A DNA stretch of 57,484 nt from JBDKVA01 sp039679375 (GTDB lineage Bacteria; Bacillota; Clostridia; Acetivibrionales; DTU013). Location of the stretch: NCBI GenBank assembly GCA_039679375.1, contig JBDKVA010000047.1:1-57484 (forward strand), given 5' to 3'. This document shows, piece by piece, positions 1 to 7,873 of this stretch (position 1 is the stretch's first letter; each line of letters opens with the position of its first letter). The translations under genes and the position numbers were made by a program. Under the pieces are notes generated by a model. That model was given only the letters and a program-made list of their open reading frames with translations. It had not been told where the DNA came from and did not search any database.

Positions 1-150
1 TACGGCCCCGGGGATAACCTCGACTGGGTCAAAAACAACGGTATCGACGGCGTCTTCGACATACATTTTCTGAACAGCACAAGGCATGTAGACGGGCAGA
101 TAGATCCGGAACACCAGACAAACATAAAAATAGCTGCCGGAATCAAATAA
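1..150 (+). CDS. C-terminal fragment of an unidentified, possibly cell-wall-related protein
   Basis: The window opens inside an open frame that reads 49 residues and stops with TAA at 148-150. The visible tail contains GVFDIHFLNSTRHVDG and DPEHQTNIKIAAGIK. A pattern of His-Phe-x-x-Ser followed by D-x-x-H-Q and an Ala-rich end is familiar to me from C-termini of clostridial secreted or peptidoglycan-binding proteins with L,D-transpeptidase-like ends, but that is recall, not a search. It is the only plus-strand gene at this edge and faces the minus-strand gene at 328-987. The start and most of the protein are outside the window. Confidence 0.5.
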   Translation, partial: YGPGDNLDWVKNNGIDGVFDIHFLNSTRHVDGQIDPEHQTNIKIAAGIK

Positions 151-327
151 AACAGGAAATTCAATGTTTATCTTAACATAGCTGCATGGATCTGAAGGCG
201 GGTACAGTTTTTAAAGCGATTTACTCAATGATCCGCGCCAACACCATGTCCTTCATACCGTCTTTTAAAATGAACTCTTCCATAAACGCCTCCTGTGAAT
301 ACTTAATAGTAAACGACCGCCATATGG

Positions 328-987
328 CTAGATCAGGTCGCAATAGCCGAACCTCCCGTCCCTTAAGGTCTTCTCGCCTATGGTAAAATCGATTTTTTTC
401 CTGAAAATCGGTCCATCGAATACGAAAGAATGGAATTCTCCGTTTTCACCGCAGGGGTCGACGTTTGCAGGCAAATCAGCCAACAACCGCTTATTATAAA
501 ACCTGCCCGTGAAATCCCTATTCATGACTTTTGTATCGACACAGGTAAGGATAGCCTTGAAACCGAGATCTATGAAAGCATCGGCAAGTTTCCCGGTATC
601 CCTCCCCCATACGGGGAAAATGGCCTCCATACCGGTCTTCTTCAGATTTTTCTCCCTGTATTCCCTTATGTCTTCCAAAAAGAGATCGCCGAAAGCTACC
701 TTCGTAACTCCCATGTCTTTATATCTGTTCATAGTATCATCCATCTTTTTTTCGTATTCTTCATTCGAGCATTCCGGGGTTATGAATACCTTTTCAAGCC
801 GACAACCCAGGGACTCTGCCTGCTTCTCGAGCAAAGCTGTCCTTACGCCGTGCATGCTTATCCTGTCGTATTGCTCCGTAACCGTTGTAAGTAAAATGAT
901 CTCATATTTACCCAGCTTCTTTAATTCATAGAGGGTCATCGAACTATCCTTACCGCCGCTCCATCCGAGCAGTATTTTCTCAGTCAT
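328..987 (-). CDS. Dph6-like (DUF71/COG2102) ATP pyrophosphatase
   Basis: Encodes 219 residues. The N-terminus carries the PP-loop ATP-binding motif GWSGGKDSS (about residues 8-16), and the C-terminal part has the family signature DPCGENGEFHSFV (about 177-189). In eukaryotes and archaea this family holds diphthine-ammonia ligase, which adenylates a substrate and amidates it. Bacteria lack diphthamide, so the substrate here is unknown; a role in B12 salvage has been proposed for some bacterial members. The start ATG at 987 follows an AGGAGAAT ribosome site. The gene stands alone, with no obvious operon partner. Length fits the family, and no key residue appears to be missing. Confidence is high for the family and low for the reaction. 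Confidence 0.85.
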   Translation of the reverse strand: MTEKILLGWSGGKDSSMTLYELKKLGKYEIILLTTVTEQYDRISMHGVRTALLEKQAESLGCRLEKVFITPECSNEEYEKKMDDTMNRYKDMGVTKVAFGDLFLEDIREYREKNLKKTGMEAIFPVWGRDTGKLADAFIDLGFKAILTCVDTKVMNRDFTGRFYNKRLLADLPANVDPCGENGEFHSFVFDGPIFRKKIDFTIGEKTLRDGRFGYCDLI

Positions 988-1329
988 TTTTATTCTCCTG
1001 TACTTTTATTGTATTTACATGCTAAACTTTTTTAAAACGAAATACAATAAGTTATCCAGAATCTTATATATTTCAATGCAATAATATGCAAACAGCCATG
1101 GATGATTTGCACCTGCACACATTGCAGCAGCCGCTCATATTTATAATTATAACCACCCGGGGGTCACAGGGATGAGCACGCACAGATAGGCGGCTGCCGC
1201 AATATCATGATCCTCCAGACTACTCCGGCAGCTGTTATTCTTCAACCCCAATATCTATTGCCCCTCCCCCTCCTTTTGATATTGGGGATTTCGGGGATTT
1301 ACAATTGAATATGTTTTCAGACAGAAGCT
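988..1329. other. Non-coding stretch upstream of the Dph6-like gene with an inverted repeat
   Basis: No credible ORF was found. The left part should hold the promoter of the minus-strand gene ending at 328. An inverted repeat CCCCAATATC (1246-1255) / GATATTGGGG (1278-1287) encloses a pyrimidine-rich 22-nt loop. Its role is unknown; it has no clear T-run on either side. Confidence 0.4.
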
Positions 1330-1860
1330 ATGAATGGTGAGAAGTTGGGAAAAATCCGCCCACTCAAAAAATACCGTCAGGAGTTCGAAAAATATTACAG
1401 GGCTTTGGGGTTGATCAATATTCACGTATCAGAGCTTTACCAGTGAACTGGTTACACTGCCTGTTGCCACAGCGGCTGTCTTATCCTTATATACAGGCTT
1501 GATGGCATATGCCGCAACCTTATGTCTTCTTTTAATCCTGCAGCCTTATGAAATGATCGTATTTCCTTTTACGACAGAGTTGCTCGGGCTTGGGATCGGC
1601 TTTGCATTTATGATCATCAAAAAAGAGCCGCTGTTGCAGCATTTTTCAGCATTATCAATGACTACAGGCATATCGCTGCTGCTTTATGTTTTCAGATTTC
1701 CCGTTTTGGGGCCGTCCATTTCCAGAGAATTCGATATAGTAATGGTTGCGATGATTTCTCCTGCGCAATCATTATCCTTCTGTATCTTCTGCTGGCAAGG
1801 ATGAAATTTTATGTTTTTTCGGTATGCTTTTTTATACTTCAACCTCTGCCGCCACTGTCA
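1330..1860 (+). pseudogene. Decayed gene for a multi-spanning membrane protein
   Basis: A 38-residue ORF (1330-1446) stops just where a second frame begins. That frame reads very hydrophobic helices (LPVATAAVLSLYTG, GIGFAFMII, SALSMTTGISLLLYVF) without a good start codon until about 1499-1502. Near 1740 the hydrophobic coding signal jumps frame again (AIIILLYLLLARM) and then fades. The pattern of stacked transmembrane segments in changing frames, with no Shine-Dalgarno-supported start, suggests a frameshifted remnant of an integral membrane protein. I do not recognise the family. Alternatively the hydrophobicity is accidental in T-rich DNA. Confidence 0.35.
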
Positions 1861-2409
1861 CTAGACTCTAGGCAGATTTATCAAATCATCCAAGGTCAAT
1901 CTGGAAATCACTTCGTAGCCGTTACCCTGTCCCATCGGTCTGAGGACTATTGTTCCCATATCCGGAATTTGGCCCAGTCCAATCCCGCCGGGAAAACTGT
2001 GAGCAACAATAACGCTATTGCTGCCCGGAGGCGGTTTCATTTCCAACTTTGATGGCAGGGAGTCCAATATCCTTTTTTGCTCTTCTGCAGAGAGATTTTT
2101 ACTCAACATATATATCTCAAACCAAAATGGATCCACTTGGATACCTGCATACCCGAAAGCCAAATATGCCGTTTCTATAGCTCTGCAAAAAGGACTGGTC
2201 CGGATGGGATAATTAATAGGAATTCGTAAATTACGTAGAACCTGCCCGTAACCAATTGCCTGCCTTTTTCCCATTTCAGAAAGATTTCTTTGGGTAAAGC
2301 AGTACTGAAAGTTTAAATAAGGCAGATCTTCTCCAACTGTTGCTTCCCCATGTTTGGCATAAAGGATATATCCCCCGCCTCTCAACAAACCGAATAATGG
2401 TGCATTCAC
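1861..2409 (-). CDS. Histidine phosphatase family protein with Lys replacing the motif Arg
   Basis: Encodes 182 residues of the phosphoglycerate-mutase-like histidine phosphatase fold. The catalytic RHG signature appears as YAKHGEA (about residues 17-23), so the usual Arg is Lys while the phospho-accepting His is kept. A second motif, RTSPFCRAIETA (about 69-80), and a late VIVAHSFPGG (about 133-142) supply the other phosphate-pocket Arg and His. The likely start is GTG at 2409, preceded by AAAGGGA; no in-frame ATG lies upstream before a stop. No signal peptide is seen, although several relatives are secreted. Substrate unknown. The gene is alone between the decayed region and the gpmI terminator. 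Arg to Lys may lower activity. Confidence 0.75.
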   Translation of the reverse strand: MNAPLFGLLRGGGYILYAKHGEATVGEDLPYLNFQYCFTQRNLSEMGKRQAIGYGQVLRNLRIPINYPIRTSPFCRAIETAYLAFGYAGIQVDPFWFEIYMLSKNLSAEEQKRILDSLPSKLEMKPPPGSNSVIVAHSFPGGIGLGQIPDMGTIVLRPMGQGNGYEVISRLTLDDLINLPRV

Positions 2410-2540
2410 CTGACCATGTCCCTTTACTTTTCTTATTGACTGTTAATAGCATATGATGACCGCCTTGAAGTTGTTAATAGTAAGAAGGTATTGGTTGAGT
2501 AATAGTCTCTATTTGCAATATATTCCGCAATATTTCCTGC

Positions 2541-2586
2541 AAAAAAGAGATACGTCGCATACTATACACACCGCATCTCTTTTTTT
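2541..2586 (-). terminator. Terminator after gpmI
   Basis: AAAAAAGAGAT at 2541-2551 pairs with ATCTCTTTTTT at 2576-2586 across a 24-nt loop. On the minus strand this gives a stem followed by a U-run, 39 bp past the gpmI stop. The A/T symmetry would let it work in both directions. Confidence 0.6.
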
Positions 2587-2624
2587 ATGTTATATCTTAT
2601 TAACAATGCTTCCAATATTGCCAG

Positions 2625-4160
2625 TTATTCTACCAACAGCGATTCCCCGGTCATTTCCGCGGGCTTCTTGAGCCCCATGATCTCCAGCATAGTCGGCGCA
2701 AGGTCGGCAAGTCTGCCTTCCTTCAGCTTCCTGTCGCCAAGGCCTATCCCGATCAGCGGTACAACATTGGTGGTATGGGCTGTGAACGGCCCGCCAGTTT
2801 CGTAATCCAGCATCTGTTCCGCATTACCGTGATCCGCTGTTATAAGCAGCACTCCGTTCTGTGCCTGCACAGCTTTCACGATTTTACCGATGCATTTGTC
2901 TATGGCCTCCACTGCCGCCTTCGCCGCGTCAATAAAGCCTGTGTGCCCAACCATGTCACAGTTAGCGAAGTTCAGGACGATTACATCGTATTCTTTGGAA
3001 TCGATCCTTTTCAGTACTTCCTCTGTCACCTCAAATGCGCTCATTTCAGGTTTAAGGTCATAGGTCGCCACTTTGGGCGAAGGGATCAGCGCCCTGTCCT
3101 CCCCCTCATACATTGCCTCTACGCCGCCATTGAAGAAAAATGTGACATGCGCGTATTTCTCCGTCTCGGCTATCCTGAGTTGCCTGCAACCCATACTGCT
3201 TATGTATTCGCCGAAAGTGCTCGAAAGGCTTTCCGGTTTAAATGCAACCACTACGTTTGGAATGGTTTTGTCATACTGCGTCATGCAGACATAATACAGA
3301 GGGAAAAAGCCCTTCGGCCGGTCAAATCCTGTTAATTCAGGATCGACAAAGGTCCTTGTGATCTCACGCGCACGATCGGGTCTGAAATTGAAGAATATGA
3401 TCGAATCATTCGCTTCAATTGTAGCGGCAGGTCTTCCATTTTTCATTATGACCGTTGGCTTGACAAACTCGTCAAATTCCTGCCGTGCATAAGATTCAGC
3501 CACTGCTTGAGCTGCAGACTCTGCAACCAGCCCCTTACCAAGGACCATCGCATCATACGCCTGTTTTACCCTCTCCCAGCGGTTATCCCTGTCCATCGCA
3601 TAATATCTGCCCATCACGCTTGCGATCTTTCCCACGCCTATTTCGGCAAGCTTGTTTTCCAGCTCTTCTACATAAACTTTCGCACTGTCCGGAGGCACGT
3701 CCCTGCCGTCAAAGAAGCAATGTATGTAAACTTCCTTCAAACCGTGGCTCTTTGCCAATTCAACCAACGCGTAAAGGTGCGTATTATGGCTGTGGACTCC
3801 GCCGTCCGAAAGCAGCCCGTACAGATGCAGCTTTGATTTATGTGTCTTGCAGTTCTCTATTGCCTGAAGAAATTCTTTTTTCTCAAAGAAGTCTCCGTCT
3901 TCTATGGATTTTGATATCCTTGTCAACTCCTGATACACGATCCTTCCGGCTCCGATATTCGTATGCCCGACTTCCGAGTTGCCCATCTGTCCGCGTGGCA
4001 GACCTACATCCATCCCGCTTGTATGGATCACCGTATTGGGGTAGTTCTGCATCAAGCTATCCAGATTCGGTTTATGGGCGGCCTCGATGGCGTTCCCTTC
4101 CTTACGTGGATTTATTCCATAGCCGTCAAGTATCATTAACATAACCAGTTTGTTCTTCAT
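2625..4160 (-). CDS. gpmI: 2,3-bisphosphoglycerate-independent phosphoglycerate mutase
   Basis: Encodes 511 residues, the normal length of the cofactor-independent, Mn-dependent enzyme that interconverts 3- and 2-phosphoglycerate in the cytoplasm. The alkaline-phosphatase-like core is visible: MLMILDGYGINP at the N-terminus (metal Asp) and QMGNSEVGHTNIGAGR (about residues 57-72, nucleophile Ser). Also present are FDGRDVPPDSA (about 149-159), FNFRPDRAREITR (about 259-271), NFANCDMVGHTG (about 402-413) and ITADHGNAEQM (about 440-450). ATG at 4160 follows AAGGAGC. It lies downstream of gap and the pgk-tpiA fusion in pathway order, but a hairpin at 4205-4233 separates it from the fusion gene. Sporulating bacteria use this Mn- and pH-sensitive form to store 3-PGA in spores. 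Confidence 0.97.
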   Translation of the reverse strand: MKNKLVMLMILDGYGINPRKEGNAIEAAHKPNLDSLMQNYPNTVIHTSGMDVGLPRGQMGNSEVGHTNIGAGRIVYQELTRISKSIEDGDFFEKKEFLQAIENCKTHKSKLHLYGLLSDGGVHSHNTHLYALVELAKSHGLKEVYIHCFFDGRDVPPDSAKVYVEELENKLAEIGVGKIASVMGRYYAMDRDNRWERVKQAYDAMVLGKGLVAESAAQAVAESYARQEFDEFVKPTVIMKNGRPAATIEANDSIIFFNFRPDRAREITRTFVDPELTGFDRPKGFFPLYYVCMTQYDKTIPNVVVAFKPESLSSTFGEYISSMGCRQLRIAETEKYAHVTFFFNGGVEAMYEGEDRALIPSPKVATYDLKPEMSAFEVTEEVLKRIDSKEYDVIVLNFANCDMVGHTGFIDAAKAAVEAIDKCIGKIVKAVQAQNGVLLITADHGNAEQMLDYETGGPFTAHTTNVVPLIGIGLGDRKLKEGRLADLAPTMLEIMGLKKPAEMTGESLLVE

Positions 4161-4204
4161 CGCTACTGCTCCTTTTTATTTACACTCTACGAAAAGATTA
4201 TTAT

Positions 4205-4233
4205 AAAAGGCTGCCTTTACAGACAGCCTTTTT
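4205..4233 (-). terminator. Hairpin between pgk-tpiA and gpmI
   Basis: AAAAGGCTG (4205-4213) and CAGCCTTTTT (4224-4233) form a 9-bp stem with T/A runs on both sides, 42 bp after the pgk-tpiA stop codon. It fits an intrinsic terminator or partial terminator that sets gpmI apart from the upstream genes. Confidence 0.65.
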
Positions 4234-4275
4234 AATTTGCATATCTTGTCTCAACCGGATTATACCAGCTTTCAA

Positions 4276-6222
4276 CTATCCGTTATACTTAACGATCTTT
4301 TCAAAATCATCCAGTTTCAGGCTTGCACCGCCTACAAGGCCGCCGTCGATATCCGACATATTGAAGAGTTCGCCGGCGTTTGCAGCATTAACGCTTCCGC
4401 CATATTGAATACGGACGGCTTCCGAAACCGCTTCACCATAGAGCCCTTTTACCGTATCCCTGATTATCGTGCAAACTTCATTTGCCTGCTCACTGGTAGC
4501 AGTCTTGCCTGTACCGATTGCCCAGATCGGCTCATATGCGAAAATCAGATTTTTAACCTGATCCGCGCTCAGGCCGAGAAGAGCTATTTTCACCTGATAT
4601 CTGACAAGCTCGGCAGTAACGCCCTGTTCTCTCTGTGTTAGGGATTCTCCTACGCAAACGATCGGTTTTAGACCATATTTGAATGCGGCCTGGACCTTCT
4701 TATTAACGGTTTCATCCGTTTCGGCAAAGTACTGCCTTCTCTCGGAGTGTCCAATAATTACATATTCAACGCCAAGGCCCCTGAGCATCAGACCTGAAAC
4801 CTCGCCTGTAAACGCGCCTTTTTCTTCCCAGTGCATATTCTGTGCGGCAACCTTGATGTCTGAACCTGCCAAAGCTCTGACCACATCAGGCAGGCATATA
4901 AACGGAACACCGACGACTACCTCTGTCCCAGCACCTTCTACTCTTGGCTTTAGCGCAGTGACAAATTCAACTGCTTCGGCTGCTGTTTTATTCATTTTCC
5001 AGTTGCCTGCTGCAATTTTTTTTCTGGAGTTTTTATCAAGCAATACGGCTATGCCCGGCAGCACCTTGCCTTCAAGGAATTCCAGTGAAGCGCCGCCGCC
5101 TGTTGAAATATGCGTGATCTTATCGGCAAAGCCCAGTTGCTCGACAGCAGCAGCGGAATCACCGCCGCCGATTATGGAAACAGCGCCGGATTCTGCAACG
5201 GCTCTTGCGATTTCTCTCGTGCCGTTAGCGAAATTGTCAAACTCGAATACGCCCATTGGTCCGTTCCATACGATCGTTTTAGCCTTTTTAATCTCACCGG
5301 AAAACTTTCCGATCGTCTGAGAGCCTATATCCATGCCCATCCATCCATCCGGTATGGCATCGGAAGAAACACTCCTGTATTCCGTATCATTTTTAAATTC
5401 CTTACTCACTATATTGTCAATCGGAAGCAATAAAGCAACGCCTTTGTTCTTGGCCTTTTCCAGCAAATTCTTTGCCAGTTCCACCTTGTCGTCTTCACAG
5501 ATCGAATTGCCAACGGTGTAGCCCTTTGCCTTAAGGAACGTATAAGTCATACCTCCGCCAATAATCAGCGTATCGACCTTGTCGATGAGGTTTTCGATCA
5601 CCTGGATCTTATCCGAAACTTTCTTTCCACCGAGTATGGCAACAAACGGCCTTGCTGGATTTGACAAAGCCTTTCCCATGACGTCGATTTCCTTTTTGAT
5701 CAGATAGCCGCAAACTGCCGGCAGATAATCGGCAAGGCCAGCCGTGGAAGCATGCGCCCTGTGCGCCGTCCCAAATGCGTCATTGACATAGATTTCTGCC
5801 AGGCTTGCAAGCTCTTTTGCGAAAGCCGGATCATTTTTTTCCTCTTCCTTATGGAACCGCACATTTTCGAGCATCAGTATCTCTCCGTCTTTCAGCGCAG
5901 CTGCTTTCGCTTTTGCGTCCGGACCGATCACATCCGCCGCCATGATGACGGGTTTGCCGATGAGCTCGCTGAGCCTCACCGCTGTGGGTTTCATGCTGAA
6001 TTTAGCTTCCGGTCCGTTCTTGGGTCTTCCAAGATGTGATACCAGAATTGTTTTTGCACCGTTACTAACGAGGTACTTTATTGTCGGAAGTGCTCCAACG
6101 ATCCTCTTGTCGTCCGTGATATTCCCATTTTCATCCTGTGGGACGTTGAAATCTACTCTGACAATTACTTTCTTGCCTTTTACATTTATATCTTCGATCG
6201 TCTTTTTATTGTACGACGCCAT
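4276..6222 (-). CDS. pgk/tpiA: Fused phosphoglycerate kinase / triosephosphate isomerase
   Basis: A single uninterrupted frame of 648 residues holds two complete glycolytic enzymes. Residues 1 to about 396 are phosphoglycerate kinase (RVDFNVP, SHLGRP, GGKKVSDKI, and the nucleotide-binding GGGDSAAA near the end). From about residue 398 a whole triosephosphate isomerase follows, with GNWKMN (Lys), IIGHSERR (catalytic His), AYEPIWAIGTG (catalytic Glu) and YGGSVN. The junction LLDKNSRKKIAAGNW is short, with no stop and no ribosome site for a separate isomerase. A natural PGK-TIM fusion is known from Thermotoga maritima. ATG at 6222 is preferred over the GTG at 6231 because GAAAGGGTG lies about 6 nt before it. 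The gene follows gap but after a terminator and tandem repeats. Confidence 0.95.
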   Translation of the reverse strand: MASYNKKTIEDINVKGKKVIVRVDFNVPQDENGNITDDKRIVGALPTIKYLVSNGAKTILVSHLGRPKNGPEAKFSMKPTAVRLSELIGKPVIMAADVIGPDAKAKAAALKDGEILMLENVRFHKEEEKNDPAFAKELASLAEIYVNDAFGTAHRAHASTAGLADYLPAVCGYLIKKEIDVMGKALSNPARPFVAILGGKKVSDKIQVIENLIDKVDTLIIGGGMTYTFLKAKGYTVGNSICEDDKVELAKNLLEKAKNKGVALLLPIDNIVSKEFKNDTEYRSVSSDAIPDGWMGMDIGSQTIGKFSGEIKKAKTIVWNGPMGVFEFDNFANGTREIARAVAESGAVSIIGGGDSAAAVEQLGFADKITHISTGGGASLEFLEGKVLPGIAVLLDKNSRKKIAAGNWKMNKTAAEAVEFVTALKPRVEGAGTEVVVGVPFICLPDVVRALAGSDIKVAAQNMHWEEKGAFTGEVSGLMLRGLGVEYVIIGHSERRQYFAETDETVNKKVQAAFKYGLKPIVCVGESLTQREQGVTAELVRYQVKIALLGLSADQVKNLIFAYEPIWAIGTGKTATSEQANEVCTIIRDTVKGLYGEAVSEAVRIQYGGSVNAANAGELFNMSDIDGGLVGGASLKLDDFEKIVKYNG

Positions 6223-6245
6223 GTAATTCACCCTTTCTATTATTC

Positions 6246-6377
6246 AAATCCCGGGGGCATCGAGCCCCGCTCAATTTTGGGACACATGCCCTTGGGCATG
6301 TTCCCTGATAAAAATCCCGGGGGCGTCGAGCCCCACTTGATTTTGGGACACATGCCTTTGGGCATGTGCCTTGATAA
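6246..6377. repeat. Two tandem 66-bp repeats with internal palindromes
   Basis: Unit 1 is 6246-6311 and unit 2 is 6312-6377; 59 of 66 positions match. Each unit contains a GGGGC/GCCCC hairpin with a 5-nt loop and a near-perfect palindrome (ACATGCCC-TT-GGGCATGT in unit 1), followed by TGATAA. They sit in the gap-pgk spacer just before the pgk ribosome site, so they are probably part of the pgk-tpiA leader. A minus-strand ORF across them only reflects their multiple-of-three length. Confidence 0.85.
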
Positions 6378-6378
6378 A

Positions 6379-6427
6379 AAAGTCCACCCTTAACCACTCA
6401 CTATAGGTAAGGGTAAGAGTGGACTTT
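6379..6427 (-). terminator. Terminator after gap
   Basis: AAAGTCCAC (6379-6387) pairs with GTGGACTTT (6419-6427). A second inner stem, CCCTTAACC / GGTAAGGG, lies inside it, and the minus strand continues into a T-run (TTTTTT). It is 41 bp past the gap stop codon and should end most gap transcripts. Confidence 0.8.
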
Positions 6428-6468
6428 CAGAATAGTCCTTAAAATCTTTGTCTTATTGAACAAAGGAA

Positions 6469-7479
6469 TTATTTAACGTCAACCTTTGCCATGTAAGCAA
6501 TAAGGTCAACCACCTTGTTTGAATAACCCCATTCATTGTCATACCAGGCAACAAGCTTGACAAAGTTGCTGTTGAGAGCTATACCGGCCTCTGCATCAAA
6601 TATCGAGGTGCGTGAATCATGGATAAAGTCAGAGGAAACGACTGCTTCCTCGGTGTATCCAAGGATACCCTTGAGTTCGTTTTCAGAAGCCTTCTTGACA
6701 GCTGCCTTGATCTCGTCATAGGTGGCTGCCTTTTCAATGCGGCAGGTAAGGTCTACAACTGATACGTCGGCTGTCGGCACTCTGAGCGACATGCCGGTAA
6801 GTTTTCCGTTGAGTGCCGGAATAACCTTTCCAACAGCTTTTGCAGCTCCGGTAGAGGATGGAATGATATTCTGTGCTGCTGCACGTCCGCCTCTCCAGTC
6901 TTTCTTTGAAGGACCGTCAACTGTTTTCTGGGTAGCTGTGTAAGAATGAACTGTAGTCATGAGACCTTCAACAAGCCCGAAATTATCGTTGACGACCTTG
7001 GCAAGAGGAGCGAGGCAGTTGGTGGTGCAGGATGCATTTGATACAACTGTCATTTCCTTTTTGTAGGTATTATTATTGACGCCCATGACAAACATCGGAG
7101 CGTCCTTGGACGGTGCGCTGATTATTACTTTCTTTGCTCCGCCCTTAAAATGTGCGGATGCCTTTTCCATATCCGTGAATACACCGGTAGATTCTACTAT
7201 GTATTCTGCTCCGCAATCCTTCCATGGGATCTCTTCCGGTTTCATAGCAGCATAAACCGCTATTTTCTTTCCATTTACAACCAGCATACCATTATCGGTT
7301 GAGATCGTCCCTTTATACTGCCCATGTACTGTATCGTATCTCAGCATGTAGGTCATGTAATCAAGATCAATAAACGGATCATTTATACCCTTAATTTCAA
7401 TCTCAGGATTGTCGATTGCTGCCCTAAAGACTAGACGTCCAATTCTTCCAAAACCATTAATGCCAACTTTTACTGCCAT
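6469..7479 (-). CDS. gap: Glyceraldehyde-3-phosphate dehydrogenase
   Basis: Encodes 336 residues of phosphorylating GAPDH, which converts glyceraldehyde-3-phosphate to 1,3-bisphosphoglycerate in the cytoplasm. The Rossmann start MAVKVGINGFGRIGR, the Asp in GINDPF (typical of NAD preference), the catalytic SNASCTTNCLAP with its Cys, and WYDNEWGYSNKV near the C-terminus are all present. The open frame extends upstream to 7527, but ATG at 7479 is the start: it aligns with the family N-terminus and follows AGGAGGT. It is the first gene of the glycolysis block and is followed by a strong terminator, so it may be expressed apart from pgk-tpiA. Confidence 0.97.
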   Translation of the reverse strand: MAVKVGINGFGRIGRLVFRAAIDNPEIEIKGINDPFIDLDYMTYMLRYDTVHGQYKGTISTDNGMLVVNGKKIAVYAAMKPEEIPWKDCGAEYIVESTGVFTDMEKASAHFKGGAKKVIISAPSKDAPMFVMGVNNNTYKKEMTVVSNASCTTNCLAPLAKVVNDNFGLVEGLMTTVHSYTATQKTVDGPSKKDWRGGRAAAQNIIPSSTGAAKAVGKVIPALNGKLTGMSLRVPTADVSVVDLTCRIEKAATYDEIKAAVKKASENELKGILGYTEEAVVSSDFIHDSRTSIFDAEAGIALNSNFVKLVAWYDNEWGYSNKVVDLIAYMAKVDVK

Positions 7480-7516
7480 GCTCTTTCTACCTCCTATTAT
7501 AAATATGGTTATACAT

Positions 7517-7545
7517 ATATAATGCAAAAGACTTTATATTTGCAA
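7517..7545 (-). promoter_or_regulatory. Probable housekeeping promoter of gap
   Basis: On the minus strand TTGCAA (7540-7545) is followed after 17 bp by TTATAT (7517-7522), about 38 bp before the gap ATG. Spacing is ideal but both boxes are imperfect. Confidence 0.4.
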
Positions 7546-7873
7546 GTTTTTTGCACTTATATTTCATTGATCCCAACATATTGCAGAATTTTTTATCATA
7601 CTGCTTACTATGCCAATTTGCAATATATTTTCCAAAATCACAATTATTTTATACTATCCTATTTCATTTTTCAATACTTTCATATTAAAAATAATTAATT
7701 TTTTAACAAAGTCTGCAGCCATATTCATGTAAACCTGCAACGATGAATTATGGATTCATCATTCTGCCTCTGTTCATAAGTTGCACAAAGTCCGGATTAG
7801 ATGTCCATATTTATCATTTCCACAGCCAGGGAAACTATACCTTTTACCTGTTTGCTGCAAAGCATTGCTGACG
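7546..7873. other. AT-rich spacer between gap and the DUF2156 gene
   Basis: About 330 bp without a supportable ORF. It holds a small hairpin, GATGAAT-TATGG-ATTCATC (about 7742-7760), without a T-run, which may mark the end of the DUF2156 transcript. I see no riboswitch or conserved leader here. Confidence 0.3.

Noticed and set aside
3485..4144. 219-residue plus-strand ORF
   Set aside because: It lies wholly inside gpmI on the other strand, is Pro/Ser/Arg-rich and has no ribosome site; it is a shadow of a well-conserved gene.
6206..6397. 63-residue minus-strand ORF with two Cys-containing repeats
   Set aside because: It only translates the two 66-bp tandem repeats, overlaps the pgk start and has no ribosome site.
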